Under the pieces are notes generated by a model. The model made no database searches. It was not told the DNA's origin and saw nothing but the letters and a program-made list of their open reading frames with translations. A DNA stretch of 64,000 bases from Flavihumibacter profundi (GTDB taxonomy: Bacteria; Bacteroidota; Bacteroidia; Chitinophagales; Chitinophagaceae), in contig NZ_JAIQXE010000002.1 of assembly GCF_020076305.1 (NCBI RefSeq), forward strand, positions 496,001 to 560,000, in the 5' to 3' direction. How positions within the stretch are numbered: position 1 is the stretch's first letter; each line of letters starts with the position of its first letter. Made by a program: the position numbers and the translations under genes. Of this stretch, positions 28,259 through 35,462 are shown one piece after another.

Positions 28259-28266
28259 TATTTTTG
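28259..28266 (+). promoter_or_regulatory. -7 box TATTTTTG for the GH25 gene
   Basis: TATTTTTG matches TAnnTTTG and ends 7 bases before the ATG at 28274. It is divergent from the radical SAM -7 box, 18 bases away. Confidence 0.45.
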
Positions 28267-28273
28267 CCCCCTG

Positions 28274-29041
28274 ATGGCGAAGAAAAAATCGAAACCCCTT
28301 TCCGGACGCAAAATTGCCTGGGCATTATTGGCAGTTACAGTAATTGGCTTTTTATCGTGGTGGTGGTACAAAAGCACCTTGCCGGATTTTATTCGCTATG
28401 ACGCATTTGGCATCGATATTCCAACTGAATTCTCTATTCACGGCATTGATGTATCCAAATACCAGGAACGTATAAACTGGGGCGCAGTTAAAGAAATGGA
28501 AGTGCGCGACGTGCAGATTCGCTTCGCTTTTATCAAGGCAACCGAAGGCCTGGGCAATATGGACGCCTGTTTTAAACGGAATTGGGAAAAAGCCGGCGAA
28601 GCTGGCTTGCCAAGGGGCGCCTACCATTTTTTCATAGCACCGAAAAGCGGGGCAGAGCAGGCAGAAAATTTTATCCGCCGCGTTGAGCTGGCAAAAGGCG
28701 ACCTCCCGCCGGTACTTGACGTTGAACAGACCTATGGCGTAAGCTCAGATAAATTGCGAACGGAAGTGCATGCCTTCCTCGACCGGCTCGAAACGCATTA
28801 TGGCGTTAAGCCTATTATTTATACCAATGTAGAATTCTATAACAGGTACCTCAAAGATGAGTTTGACCAGTACCCGCTCTGGGTAGCCCATTACCTGAAA
28901 AAAGACCGTCCTCGTATCGCACGCACCTGGGCTTTCTGGCAATACAGCGAATCCGGGAATGTTAATGGCATCAGGGGGCAGGTGGATTTTAATGTTTTTA
29001 ACGGGGACTCAACAGAGTTTCAGGACCTCTTGATTGATTAG
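28274..29041 (+). CDS. GH25 lysozyme-like N-acetylmuramidase, membrane-anchored
   Basis: A 255-residue protein with a basic N-terminus and one membrane anchor (IAWALLAVTVIGFLSWWW). The GH25 barrel shows Asp59 in HGIDVSKYQ, Glu91 in FIKATEGLG, and the catalytic DxE pair Asp149/Glu151 in PVLDVEQ. It should cleave the MurNAc-GlcNAc beta-1,4 bond of peptidoglycan, either the cell's own or that of prey and neighbours. The next gene follows after 23 bases. Confidence 0.92.
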   Translation: MAKKKSKPLSGRKIAWALLAVTVIGFLSWWWYKSTLPDFIRYDAFGIDIPTEFSIHGIDVSKYQERINWGAVKEMEVRDVQIRFAFIKATEGLGNMDACFKRNWEKAGEAGLPRGAYHFFIAPKSGAEQAENFIRRVELAKGDLPPVLDVEQTYGVSSDKLRTEVHAFLDRLETHYGVKPIIYTNVEFYNRYLKDEFDQYPLWVAHYLKKDRPRIARTWAFWQYSESGNVNGIRGQVDFNVFNGDSTEFQDLLID

Positions 29042-29064
29042 TAACTTTAAAGAAATGGGCTTAC

Positions 29065-29301
29065 ATGAGTGAAATGGAACCTGATGCACGCGACCTGCTG
29101 AGAAGAACCTTAATGACTGTATCGGTAGGGTCCCTGTGGTTGCTGGTTAATTCTACCCTGGGCCTTATGTTCGGCTGGTTCTTCTTTGATCATGCACCCA
29201 CTTTGGGTAACTACCTTTTTTATGCCTGGTTCCTGGCTAGCCTGGCCGGACTTATCTGGTATTTTACCAGGTTATGGAAGAAAAAATTCAACGTGGATTA
29301 A
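29065..29301 (+). CDS. Small two-helix membrane protein, unknown function
   Basis: A 78-residue protein with a charged N-terminus (MSEMEPDARDLLRR), two hydrophobic segments (about 17-40 and 47-68) and a basic C-terminus (RLWKKKFNVD). I recognise no family. It lies 23 bases downstream of the GH25 gene on the same strand and is probably cotranscribed. It converges on the large helical protein gene 6 bases away. Confidence 0.65.
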   Translation: MSEMEPDARDLLRRTLMTVSVGSLWLLVNSTLGLMFGWFFFDHAPTLGNYLFYAWFLASLAGLIWYFTRLWKKKFNVD

Positions 29302-29307
29302 GGCCTA

Positions 29308-30873
29308 TCAGTGCCTGGATTTTTGCTTAACCCGCTGCAAATATTTATCGTGTATCACCTTGCTCATCGGCTTTTCGTATACCTTACTTTCTACCCATGA
29401 AATGATGTCGAGGTAGGCAAATGCCCGGGTTTCAAAACGGCTCTTTTCCAGGTGTTTGATCTTATGCAGGAATTGTTCCAGTTCAGGTTTCATCTTCCGT
29501 GGCGTCAGGCCAAAGGAATGCCTGAGAAAGCGGAACATCTCTTCTTCTACCACGGTCAGGTTCTTCATTTTAGCCATGAACCGGTACACCGACTTAATAA
29601 GCGACTCAATGATTACATCATTGCCTAGTTCATAATGGGCCAGTAAATGCATCAGCCTGGCGTAACTCTGGAGGTCTATCCGCAGGTCGGCTGATGTATC
29701 ATTGATGATTTTCTGCAGGTAATCAATACAGGTATTGTAATCGCCGCTGCCAAAATACAAGGTGGCGAATTTGTAATTAAACACTACGATGCGGTGCGGG
29801 TCTACATAAAGCGCATATTCTTCCAGGTTAGCTGCTATCTTGTCAACCAGGCTTAGTCCCTCTTTAAATGTGCCGGTCATAAGATGCCAGTTCAGCCTGG
29901 CGCTATTAATGTAAATATCTGTATGGATGCGGAAATTATCATGCTGTTGGGCAATAGGTGTTGCGCCAAAATCTTCAAATTCCTTTAGCACGATCTCAAA
30001 CTGCCTGAAATTGCGCAGGTCAAAATGTGCATTCAATAAATTGTGCAGGCCTTTAATGTAGTGACCGATTTCTACCTTCTTCATCACTTCATTTTCATCG
30101 AATAAGTCCTTCCATTTTTGCGCATAACGGTAATACATCAGGAAGTCCTGTCGGATAAATGCATACCAGGTAAAACTTTGGTAGAGGTACAGCCGCTCAT
30201 AAAAATCAGTCAGTTGAAACGCATCAGCAGGAAGCTGTTCTTTAAAGAATTTCCTGATGCCTGCTTCATCTTTTTCATTGCGGGCATGCCCATGCATTAC
30301 ATACCAGCCGTATAACCTAAGCGCAAGATTAGATAACCTGGTTACACGGTCAATATGGCCACTGATTTCCAGGGCTTCCTGGGTAAGTTTTTCAGTTTTC
30401 TCCTGGATGGTCCGGGTAATATGCAGCGTTTCAATCTTTTTTTCCAGTGATATCACCTGCGCCAGGTAATTGAATTTACCGTTTGCCTTTGCCAGTTCCC
30501 TCGCCCGCTCAAGGATCTTCAGTGCCTGGTGCTTCAAACCCTTATGGTATAAGATCCTGGCATTATCGAGCTGCTCGGATAATTGCAGTTCCAGGGTATC
30601 TGTGCTTTTCAGGTCACGTAAACTGGCCAGCAACTGCTTGTAAAGGTGGGTTTTGATATTATTCAGCTGCGGTTTCTGGATAGAAGGCAGTTTCTTAAGC
30701 AAAAGCCTTTCGTCATAGTCGGGTAATTTGTCCAGCGTATCGAATAATTCCACGATTTTAAGGTCCTCTTTTGCCGAACTGCGCTTGATATATAGTTTAA
30801 AATGCCGCTTTTCTGCCTTGTGAAGAGATTGAATTAATTGAAATAAAGCGTCGGTAGATCGGTTGGACATCAT
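29308..30873 (-). CDS. Large all-helical cytoplasmic protein of unknown function
   Basis: A 521-residue protein with no signal peptide or membrane helix. It is rich in Leu, Lys, Glu and aromatic residues and predicted to be helical throughout, with TPR- or solenoid-like spacing (for example LKHQALKILERARELAKANG and GSGDYNTCIDYLQKIINDTS). I know similar hypothetical proteins from Bacteroidota but no function. Two in-frame ATGs start the frame at 30873/30870. Its upstream region carries a minus-strand hairpin followed by T residues, so it may have an attenuated leader. Confidence 0.7.
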   Translation of the reverse strand: MMSNRSTDALFQLIQSLHKAEKRHFKLYIKRSSAKEDLKIVELFDTLDKLPDYDERLLLKKLPSIQKPQLNNIKTHLYKQLLASLRDLKSTDTLELQLSEQLDNARILYHKGLKHQALKILERARELAKANGKFNYLAQVISLEKKIETLHITRTIQEKTEKLTQEALEISGHIDRVTRLSNLALRLYGWYVMHGHARNEKDEAGIRKFFKEQLPADAFQLTDFYERLYLYQSFTWYAFIRQDFLMYYRYAQKWKDLFDENEVMKKVEIGHYIKGLHNLLNAHFDLRNFRQFEIVLKEFEDFGATPIAQQHDNFRIHTDIYINSARLNWHLMTGTFKEGLSLVDKIAANLEEYALYVDPHRIVVFNYKFATLYFGSGDYNTCIDYLQKIINDTSADLRIDLQSYARLMHLLAHYELGNDVIIESLIKSVYRFMAKMKNLTVVEEEMFRFLRHSFGLTPRKMKPELEQFLHKIKHLEKSRFETRAFAYLDIISWVESKVYEKPMSKVIHDKYLQRVKQKSRH

Positions 30874-30946
30874 TAACTATTTTTCCAGAAAGTCTTGTGG
30901 GATAATGGTTTAAGTGTAAAATTAACTCTTTTGAAGTAATAAAAAC

Positions 30947-30967
30947 CCTTCAAATATGATTTGAAGG
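30947..30967 (-). terminator. Perfect hairpin with minus-strand T-tail upstream of the helical protein gene
   Basis: CCTTCAAAT and ATTTGAAGG pair perfectly across a 3-base spacer. Read on the minus strand the stem is followed by GTTTTTATTA, so it has the form of an intrinsic terminator or attenuator. A second small palindrome (GGTTGA-T-TCAACC, 30966-30978) touches it. Confidence 0.6.
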
Positions 30968-31020
30968 TTGATTCAACCAGGGGTACTTTTACATCAGAGT
31001 TCAGGGAAATAAAAAAATAC

Positions 31021-31125
31021 GGCAAGCAATCGTTAGAGTGGCAAAGAATCGTAGAGGTCAAAAATCCCGGAATTCACAACACAGAATTCTAAGAGTTTTT
31101 TTATATGGCAAGCAATCGTTAGAGG
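31021..31125 (+). repeat. Cluster of three 18-20 bp direct repeats (GGCAAGCAATCGTTAGAG)
   Basis: Exact copies lie at 31021-31038 and 31107-31124, and a degenerate copy (GGCAAAGAATCGTAGAGGTC) at 31040-31059. Copies two and three extend to GAGGTC. The stretch 31066-31105 between them holds the small hairpin GGAATTC/GAATTCT followed by AAGAG and seven T. Confidence 0.85.
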
Positions 31126-31158
31126 TCGACTGTTTCTACAGTGGACCTTCCTTTTTTA
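31124..31158 (+). terminator. Hairpin with T-tail after the direct repeats
   Basis: GGTCGACTGT and ACAGTGGACC pair with one G-G mismatch across a TTCT loop and are followed by TTCCTTTTTT. It has the form of a plus-strand intrinsic terminator, although no protein gene precedes it. Confidence 0.6.
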
Positions 31159-31269
31159 TAGGCGGTTGTGAAGATAATAGTTTGCCCCTGAAATTTCCAA
31201 ATTATTTCATGTTTTTTTAACATTCGCCGGTTTTGGCATTGTTCCGATATTAGCAGGACAAGTCAATGC

Positions 31270-31365
31270 ATGAAATATCTCCCCATTTTTTTATTATTCC
31301 TTTCTTTCCCTGGTTCTGCTTCAGCCCAGGAACGATTTGCCGGTCATATAGTTTATTCAAGGTGA
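31270..31365 (+). pseudogene. Orphan signal-peptide ORF in frame with the rhodanese gene
   Basis: A 31-codon frame begins MKYLPIFLLFLSFPGSASAQ, a textbook signal peptide, continues with ERFAGHIVYSR and stops at TGA. Only 39 bases later, in the same reading frame, the rhodanese gene starts with its own signal peptide. It could be the broken 5' end of an older secreted gene, a small secreted peptide or a leader peptide. Its composition is coding-like; expression is unknown. Confidence 0.45.
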
Positions 31366-31404
31366 TTCCGGCACAATTATTTACCTTTTATAGGTACAAA
31401 CCGG

Positions 31405-32634
31405 ATGATCATGCGAATATATGCTATCGCTTTCCTGCTATTCATGGCTGTTGCAGTTAATGCGCAGTATAAAAACGATAATGTTTCCTATAAAACAGTT
31501 TACCTCGAAGACCTCTGCACTACCCTGAAACAACAGCCCGGATACCTGCTGCTTGATGTGAGGAGCAAGGGCGAATATGCTGATACCAGCCAGCATACCG
31601 GCGCGAATATTGGCTATCTTGAAAATGCCATAAACATCGATGTCAGGGAGCTGGATAAAAGGCTGGGGGAATTGTCTTCCTATAAAAACAAACCGGTTTT
31701 CGTGTATTGCTCCCACAGCCAGCGGAGCCGGCGCGCAGCTGCAATGCTGGCCGAAAACGGCTTTACCAGGGTGTTTAATATTAATGAGGGACTCACAGGC
31801 ATTGTCTGGAAAAAGGATGCGGGTATCGGTTGTGCGGCAGAGTTATATGGTACAAAAAATGGCTTTAGTTTAATTGGCCCATCAGCCATAGTTACGCTTC
31901 TCCGGAAACCCGGCAAAGCCATTGTTTATGATTTGCGCGGTGATTCTGCATTTAAGGGGATCGCTTCAGATGAAATCAGGAATTCTTTCGGCAGTATCAA
32001 GGGGGCAATTCCTATTAACTCGGAAGCCGATATGGACCAGAAACTTGTTAATATACCCAGGCATAAAACCATTATACTGGTAGATGATTTCGGGGAGACC
32101 AGTATGAAAGTGGCCGGGTTAATGGTTAAGGAAGGATATACCGATGTGCGGGTACTATTGGAAGGAATGGAAAAATGGATGGATACGGCTCCGGGTGATT
32201 GCCCGGGAAAAACTGATTTCTGGATCCGCAATTCGCCTTACGAGGTAATCACGGCCCCGGAACTTGAAGCATGGCAGACCGTTAATGCAGGGTATTTACT
32301 GGTGGATGTCCGCGACGCCGCAGCATTTAACAACAAGGCAAAAGAGGCTTACCACAACAAAGGGCATATAAAAAATGCTGTTAATATTCCGGCTGCTGAT
32401 TTGGAAAAAACATCGGCAGGCTGGTCATTTCCCAAAGACCGCCCCATCCTGTTGTATGACTTTTCAAACCAGCCGGAAACGTATAAAGCCGCCAGGATGC
32501 TTGCTGGTAAAGGGTTCACCAAAGTGGCCGTATTGTCGGGGGGCTTATTTAACCTCCGCTGGCAGGCGGCAAACATCAAGGGCCGGGAAAATCTCTTTAA
32601 CTGGGTGGTAGATATTCCCGCCGCTGGTTTTTAA
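31405..32634 (+). CDS. Secreted protein with three rhodanese-like domains
   Basis: A 409-residue periplasmic protein with a signal peptide ending at VAVNAQ. Domain 1 (about 28-140) has the active Cys102 in FVYCSHSQRSRR. Domain 2 (about 150-262) and domain 3 (about 275-395) keep the rhodanese fold (LVDVRDAAAFNNKA, GHIKNAVNIPA, VAVLSGGLFNLRW), but their loops read LVDDFGET and LYDFSNQPE and lack the Cys. Single active rhodaneses transfer sulfane sulfur; the two inactive copies may bind partners or shape the pocket. The two ATGs at 31405 and 31411 are equally possible starts. Confidence 0.88.
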   Translation: MIMRIYAIAFLLFMAVAVNAQYKNDNVSYKTVYLEDLCTTLKQQPGYLLLDVRSKGEYADTSQHTGANIGYLENAINIDVRELDKRLGELSSYKNKPVFVYCSHSQRSRRAAAMLAENGFTRVFNINEGLTGIVWKKDAGIGCAAELYGTKNGFSLIGPSAIVTLLRKPGKAIVYDLRGDSAFKGIASDEIRNSFGSIKGAIPINSEADMDQKLVNIPRHKTIILVDDFGETSMKVAGLMVKEGYTDVRVLLEGMEKWMDTAPGDCPGKTDFWIRNSPYEVITAPELEAWQTVNAGYLLVDVRDAAAFNNKAKEAYHNKGHIKNAVNIPAADLEKTSAGWSFPKDRPILLYDFSNQPETYKAARMLAGKGFTKVAVLSGGLFNLRWQAANIKGRENLFNWVVDIPAAGF

Positions 32635-32669
32635 AAATGCTTTATTATTGTCTTTTAAAACAATATCAT

Positions 32670-32828
32670 ATGTCACTGCTAAATAATAACAAGAATAGTA
32701 AAGACAAGAAAAAGTCAAACCAGCCTGCAGGTAAACCTGGCTTCCCTGGTGCAAATAAGGGTAAAACCAATACCAAAGCGGCAACCCGCCAGACGAAACT
32801 TACAGGCGGCTCACAACGCGGATCCTGA
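32670..32828 (+). CDS. Small basic Lys/Asn/Gly-rich protein
   Basis: A 52-residue hydrophilic protein starting MSLLNNNKNSKDKKKSNQ, with Gly, Thr and Lys throughout and ending in GGSQRGS. It is very basic and probably disordered, which suggests nucleic-acid or ribosome contact, but that is inference. The ATG at 32670 is chosen over one 11 codons upstream because the upstream part is hydrophobic and unlike the rest. It lies 35 bases after the rhodanese gene. Confidence 0.5.
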   Translation: MSLLNNNKNSKDKKKSNQPAGKPGFPGANKGKTNTKAATRQTKLTGGSQRGS

Positions 32829-32832
32829 TTTT

Positions 32833-33648
32833 TTACCTGTTACTTCGCCTTGCAGCAGGCCTTTCCCTGGCTTGGTAGGCAGCATATATCCCCCAAAGAC
32901 TGGCTATTATGATGGCAATACAGGCGGTGAGTGCCGTTTGGCTTACCTGGTTGCTTGTTGCCTGCTGTTTTGAATAAATCCCGAATAAAGCCCAGGCAAT
33001 TACACCACTATAGGCGACTTCTTTCCATTTGTATAAAAATGCCATAGCCAGTGCAGTAGCAATTATAATAAGCACACAACTCCAGGCCCAGGGCGCCAGG
33101 CCGAATCCACCCCATTCATGATGCACTAAAAGGGCGGTAATATTTGCGATGGTGGCAACTGAAATCCAGCCCAGGTAAACAGAGAACGGCAGCCGGATAC
33201 ACAAATATTCCAAAAAACCCAGGCTGTTTTTATAGGGCAGCAATCTTTGGTAGCCCATAACCAGGGTAACCAAAAAGCCCAGCATTACAATAACGGTCCA
33301 TTCTATTTGCAGGTGGTGCCATAAAAATATCCATCCGATATTGAGCAGGCAACTGGTAAAAAATATCGCCTGCACAGATTCAATCGCCTGGAAAGGTATT
33401 GGCCTCAGGTTCTTTCCAAAAGCTACTTTAAGGCAGTAAACACAAAAGCATAACAGCAGGATGTAGATGAGTGACCAAATGCTGAATGTAAAACCTGCAG
33501 GCACAAAAAGGTTGGGGTACAGGTCCGATATTTTCCCTGTATCCATACCATTTATGGGTAATACAATTGCCAGTGTGTTCACAATAACAACTGCAATAAA
33601 GGCAAGGAAATTAAGGACCGTCCAGGTTTTTAATGATTTAGCCGTCAT
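32833..33648 (-). CDS. TspO/MBR-like tryptophan-rich membrane protein
   Basis: A 271-residue membrane protein with about eight to nine hydrophobic segments. The features LFVPAGFTFSIWSLIYILL, LLNIGWIFLWHH, LCIRLPFSVYLGWISVATIAN and HEWGGFGLAPWAWSCVL correspond to the TspO/MBR family pattern, in a longer version common in Bacteroidota. TspO proteins bind porphyrins and cholesterol-like ligands; the role of this longer branch is unknown. It converges on the small basic gene 4 bases away. Confidence 0.75.
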   Translation of the reverse strand: MTAKSLKTWTVLNFLAFIAVVIVNTLAIVLPINGMDTGKISDLYPNLFVPAGFTFSIWSLIYILLLCFCVYCLKVAFGKNLRPIPFQAIESVQAIFFTSCLLNIGWIFLWHHLQIEWTVIVMLGFLVTLVMGYQRLLPYKNSLGFLEYLCIRLPFSVYLGWISVATIANITALLVHHEWGGFGLAPWAWSCVLIIIATALAMAFLYKWKEVAYSGVIAWALFGIYSKQQATSNQVSQTALTACIAIIIASLWGIYAAYQARERPAARRSNR

Positions 33649-33672
33649 GCTGCTGCTTTGGTAACAAGATAC

Positions 33673-34521
33673 TTATAAATTATCCGAAGCAATGACTGAC
33701 CAGTCTTTATGGGCATTCCCCTTCTGCAGGAACCTGTCCATTTCCCCGGCTATTACAGGAACCAGGTGCAGGGTTTTATTGCCCTTTGCGGCTGCTTCCA
33801 TCATCAGCCTGGCGTCTTTGCGCGCCATCTGTAATTCCCAGGATGGATTGTCGTAATCAGCATGCATTAACCGTTTCAGTCTTGCAGGTGCCGCAGCCCC
33901 CGGGTTGAATGTCTCAAACAGCGTACTTATGTCATTGCCGCTGATATCCATTGCTTTGGCCAGTGCCAGCATATCGGAAAGTCCGCCGGTTAGGGTGAGC
34001 AGGAAAAGGTTGCCTAAGAGCTTAATGCCGGCTGCTTTACCCGTTTTATCCCCGAAATTCAACAGTTTGCCCGTCATGGCCGAAAGCCAGGGGCTAACCT
34101 TCTGCGCAATATCCTGGTTGCCCGAGATCAGCATAAAGCCAGTGCTTTCCAGGGCATTTACCGGTGCCATGAATACCGGCGCGTGTACATAGGTCAATCC
34201 CCTTTCCGCCCATATTTTGGTACGCTGGATAGCCCCTTCTACAGAAGTAGTGGTATGGTCCATGATAATTGCACCGGCACTGAATCCGGCTGCCGCCTGT
34301 TCCAGCACGCTGTCCACTGCAGCATCATCTGAAAGGGTCAGGTGGACCCTCATTGCACCTTTAACGGCATCAGCAGGGTTGCTGAATGATTTTGCCCCGG
34401 CGGCTTCAAGGGCTTTGGCTTTCTCCGCTGTCCTGTTCCATACCTGCACTTTTTCTCCCTTGGCCAGCAATGCTTTGGTAAAGTTTGCGCCTAACAGGCC
34501 TGTTCCTAAGAATGCGATCAT
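33673..34521 (-). CDS. NAD(P)-dependent beta-hydroxyacid dehydrogenase family oxidoreductase
   Basis: A 282-residue cytoplasmic enzyme. The N-terminal Rossmann fold begins IAFLGTGLLGANFTKALL and VQVWNRT, pointing to NADP. The substrate segment MDHTTTSVEGA and the catalytic Lys with its Asn partner in GIKLLGNLFLL match the 3-hydroxyisobutyrate/tartronate semialdehyde reductase group, which also contains imine and glyoxylate reductases. The actual substrate is uncertain. It lies 24 bases upstream of the TspO-like gene on the same strand. Confidence 0.88.
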   Translation of the reverse strand: MIAFLGTGLLGANFTKALLAKGEKVQVWNRTAEKAKALEAAGAKSFSNPADAVKGAMRVHLTLSDDAAVDSVLEQAAAGFSAGAIIMDHTTTSVEGAIQRTKIWAERGLTYVHAPVFMAPVNALESTGFMLISGNQDIAQKVSPWLSAMTGKLLNFGDKTGKAAGIKLLGNLFLLTLTGGLSDMLALAKAMDISGNDISTLFETFNPGAAAPARLKRLMHADYDNPSWELQMARKDARLMMEAAAKGNKTLHLVPVIAGEMDRFLQKGNAHKDWSVIASDNL

Positions 34522-34626
34522 ATGCTGATTTTTTCCAAAGGTAGCAGCTTTGTTGCTGCTTATGGATACCTGTTGAAGGACTAAACAGGTATAATAATTG
34601 CTATATATATCTTATATTGTTATTAA

Positions 34627-34681
34627 GAGATGAGCGGGAGATGAGCGAGAGATGAGCGGGAGATGAGCGGGACCTGAGCGG
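34627..34681 (+). repeat. Five tandem 11-bp repeats (GAGATGAGCGG) upstream of a hypothetical gene
   Basis: Units at 34627, 34638, 34649, 34660 and 34671 are GAGATGAGCGG with single changes in the second and two in the fifth. The period of 11 is about one helical turn. The array ends 26 bases before the ATG at 34708. Confidence 0.9.
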
Positions 34682-34707
34682 GATATAAAATTAAAAAACT
34701 GAATAAA

Positions 34708-35286
34708 ATGGCCAAAAACAACAATAATATCCTGCTTCGGGGTATATCCGGCTCTATTGGACCACACCAATATGTTCGTCAACGGGGTGGCGTTGAATAC
34801 ATTGTAAACAAACCCATCCGCTCCAAAGACCGGAAACCCAAGCCGGGAGAACAAAAGGGCTGGGAACGGTTTAAAAACGCCGAAAACTATGCCAAAACGG
34901 TAATAGCCGACCCCGATTTAAAAAAATTCTATAAACGCTTTATTAAAGGTGCCCAAACCGAATACAACATGGCCATCTCCGATGCCATGGAAGATCCATC
35001 GATTACCGGTTATGACATTTCAGGATATACCGGCATGGCCGGGGACCTGCTTAAGGTTAAGGCTACCGATAATTTCCGTGTTGCCAAAGTCTGGTGCAGG
35101 ATAGAAACAAACGCTGGTGACCTGGTGGAAGAAGGTGCCGCGCAGGCATCTGCAACTTCTGATGAATGGGTATATACGGTGACCTGGCACCATAAAATCA
35201 TACCGGGCACTGTGATCATTTTTACTGCCCTGGATATGCCTGGAAATGCTGCTGTAATAAAAATTAACCTGTCAGATAAAAAATGA
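34708..35286 (+). CDS. Hypothetical protein with GISGSIG N-terminus and beta-rich C-terminus
   Basis: A 192-residue protein without signal peptide or membrane helix. The N-terminal half has NILLRGISGSIGPHQYVRQR, a basic proline-rich stretch and a helical segment (FKNAENYAKTVIADPDLKKF); the C-terminal half is beta-rich with WVYTVTWHHKIIPGTVIIF. I have seen similar N-termini in other Bacteroidota hypothetical proteins of this size but know no function. It is a single gene directly behind the 11-bp repeat array and followed by a weak terminator. Confidence 0.65.
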   Translation: MAKNNNNILLRGISGSIGPHQYVRQRGGVEYIVNKPIRSKDRKPKPGEQKGWERFKNAENYAKTVIADPDLKKFYKRFIKGAQTEYNMAISDAMEDPSITGYDISGYTGMAGDLLKVKATDNFRVAKVWCRIETNAGDLVEEGAAQASATSDEWVYTVTWHHKIIPGTVIIFTALDMPGNAAVIKINLSDKK

Positions 35287-35396
35287 TTGATGGCTATCAT
35301 ACATGGCTATGTTGAAAATCATTGAATAAGCTACCTGCTATTAATACCTTTATTTTAGCTGTACCTGCCTAAAAAATTATTCCCTTTTCTGAAAAC

Positions 35397-35433
35397 ACTC
35401 CTGTAATTTTTTAATAGGAGTTGTTTTGTTTTT
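35397..35433 (+). terminator. Possible terminator after the hypothetical gene
   Basis: ACTCCT/AGGAGT stem with a 13-base AT-rich loop, followed by TGTTTTGTTTTTA. It lies 111 bases after the stop. Confidence 0.4.
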
Positions 35434-35462
35434 ATTTCTCTGTAATGCCTAAAAATAAATTT

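Noticed and set aside
31021-31124. CRISPR array
   Set aside because: Only three copies, one degenerate, with very unequal spacing (about 1 and 47 bases) and no cas genes.
31038-31220. 60-codon plus-strand frame across the direct repeats
   Set aside because: It runs through repeats and two hairpins with no coding bias; a noncoding explanation fits better.
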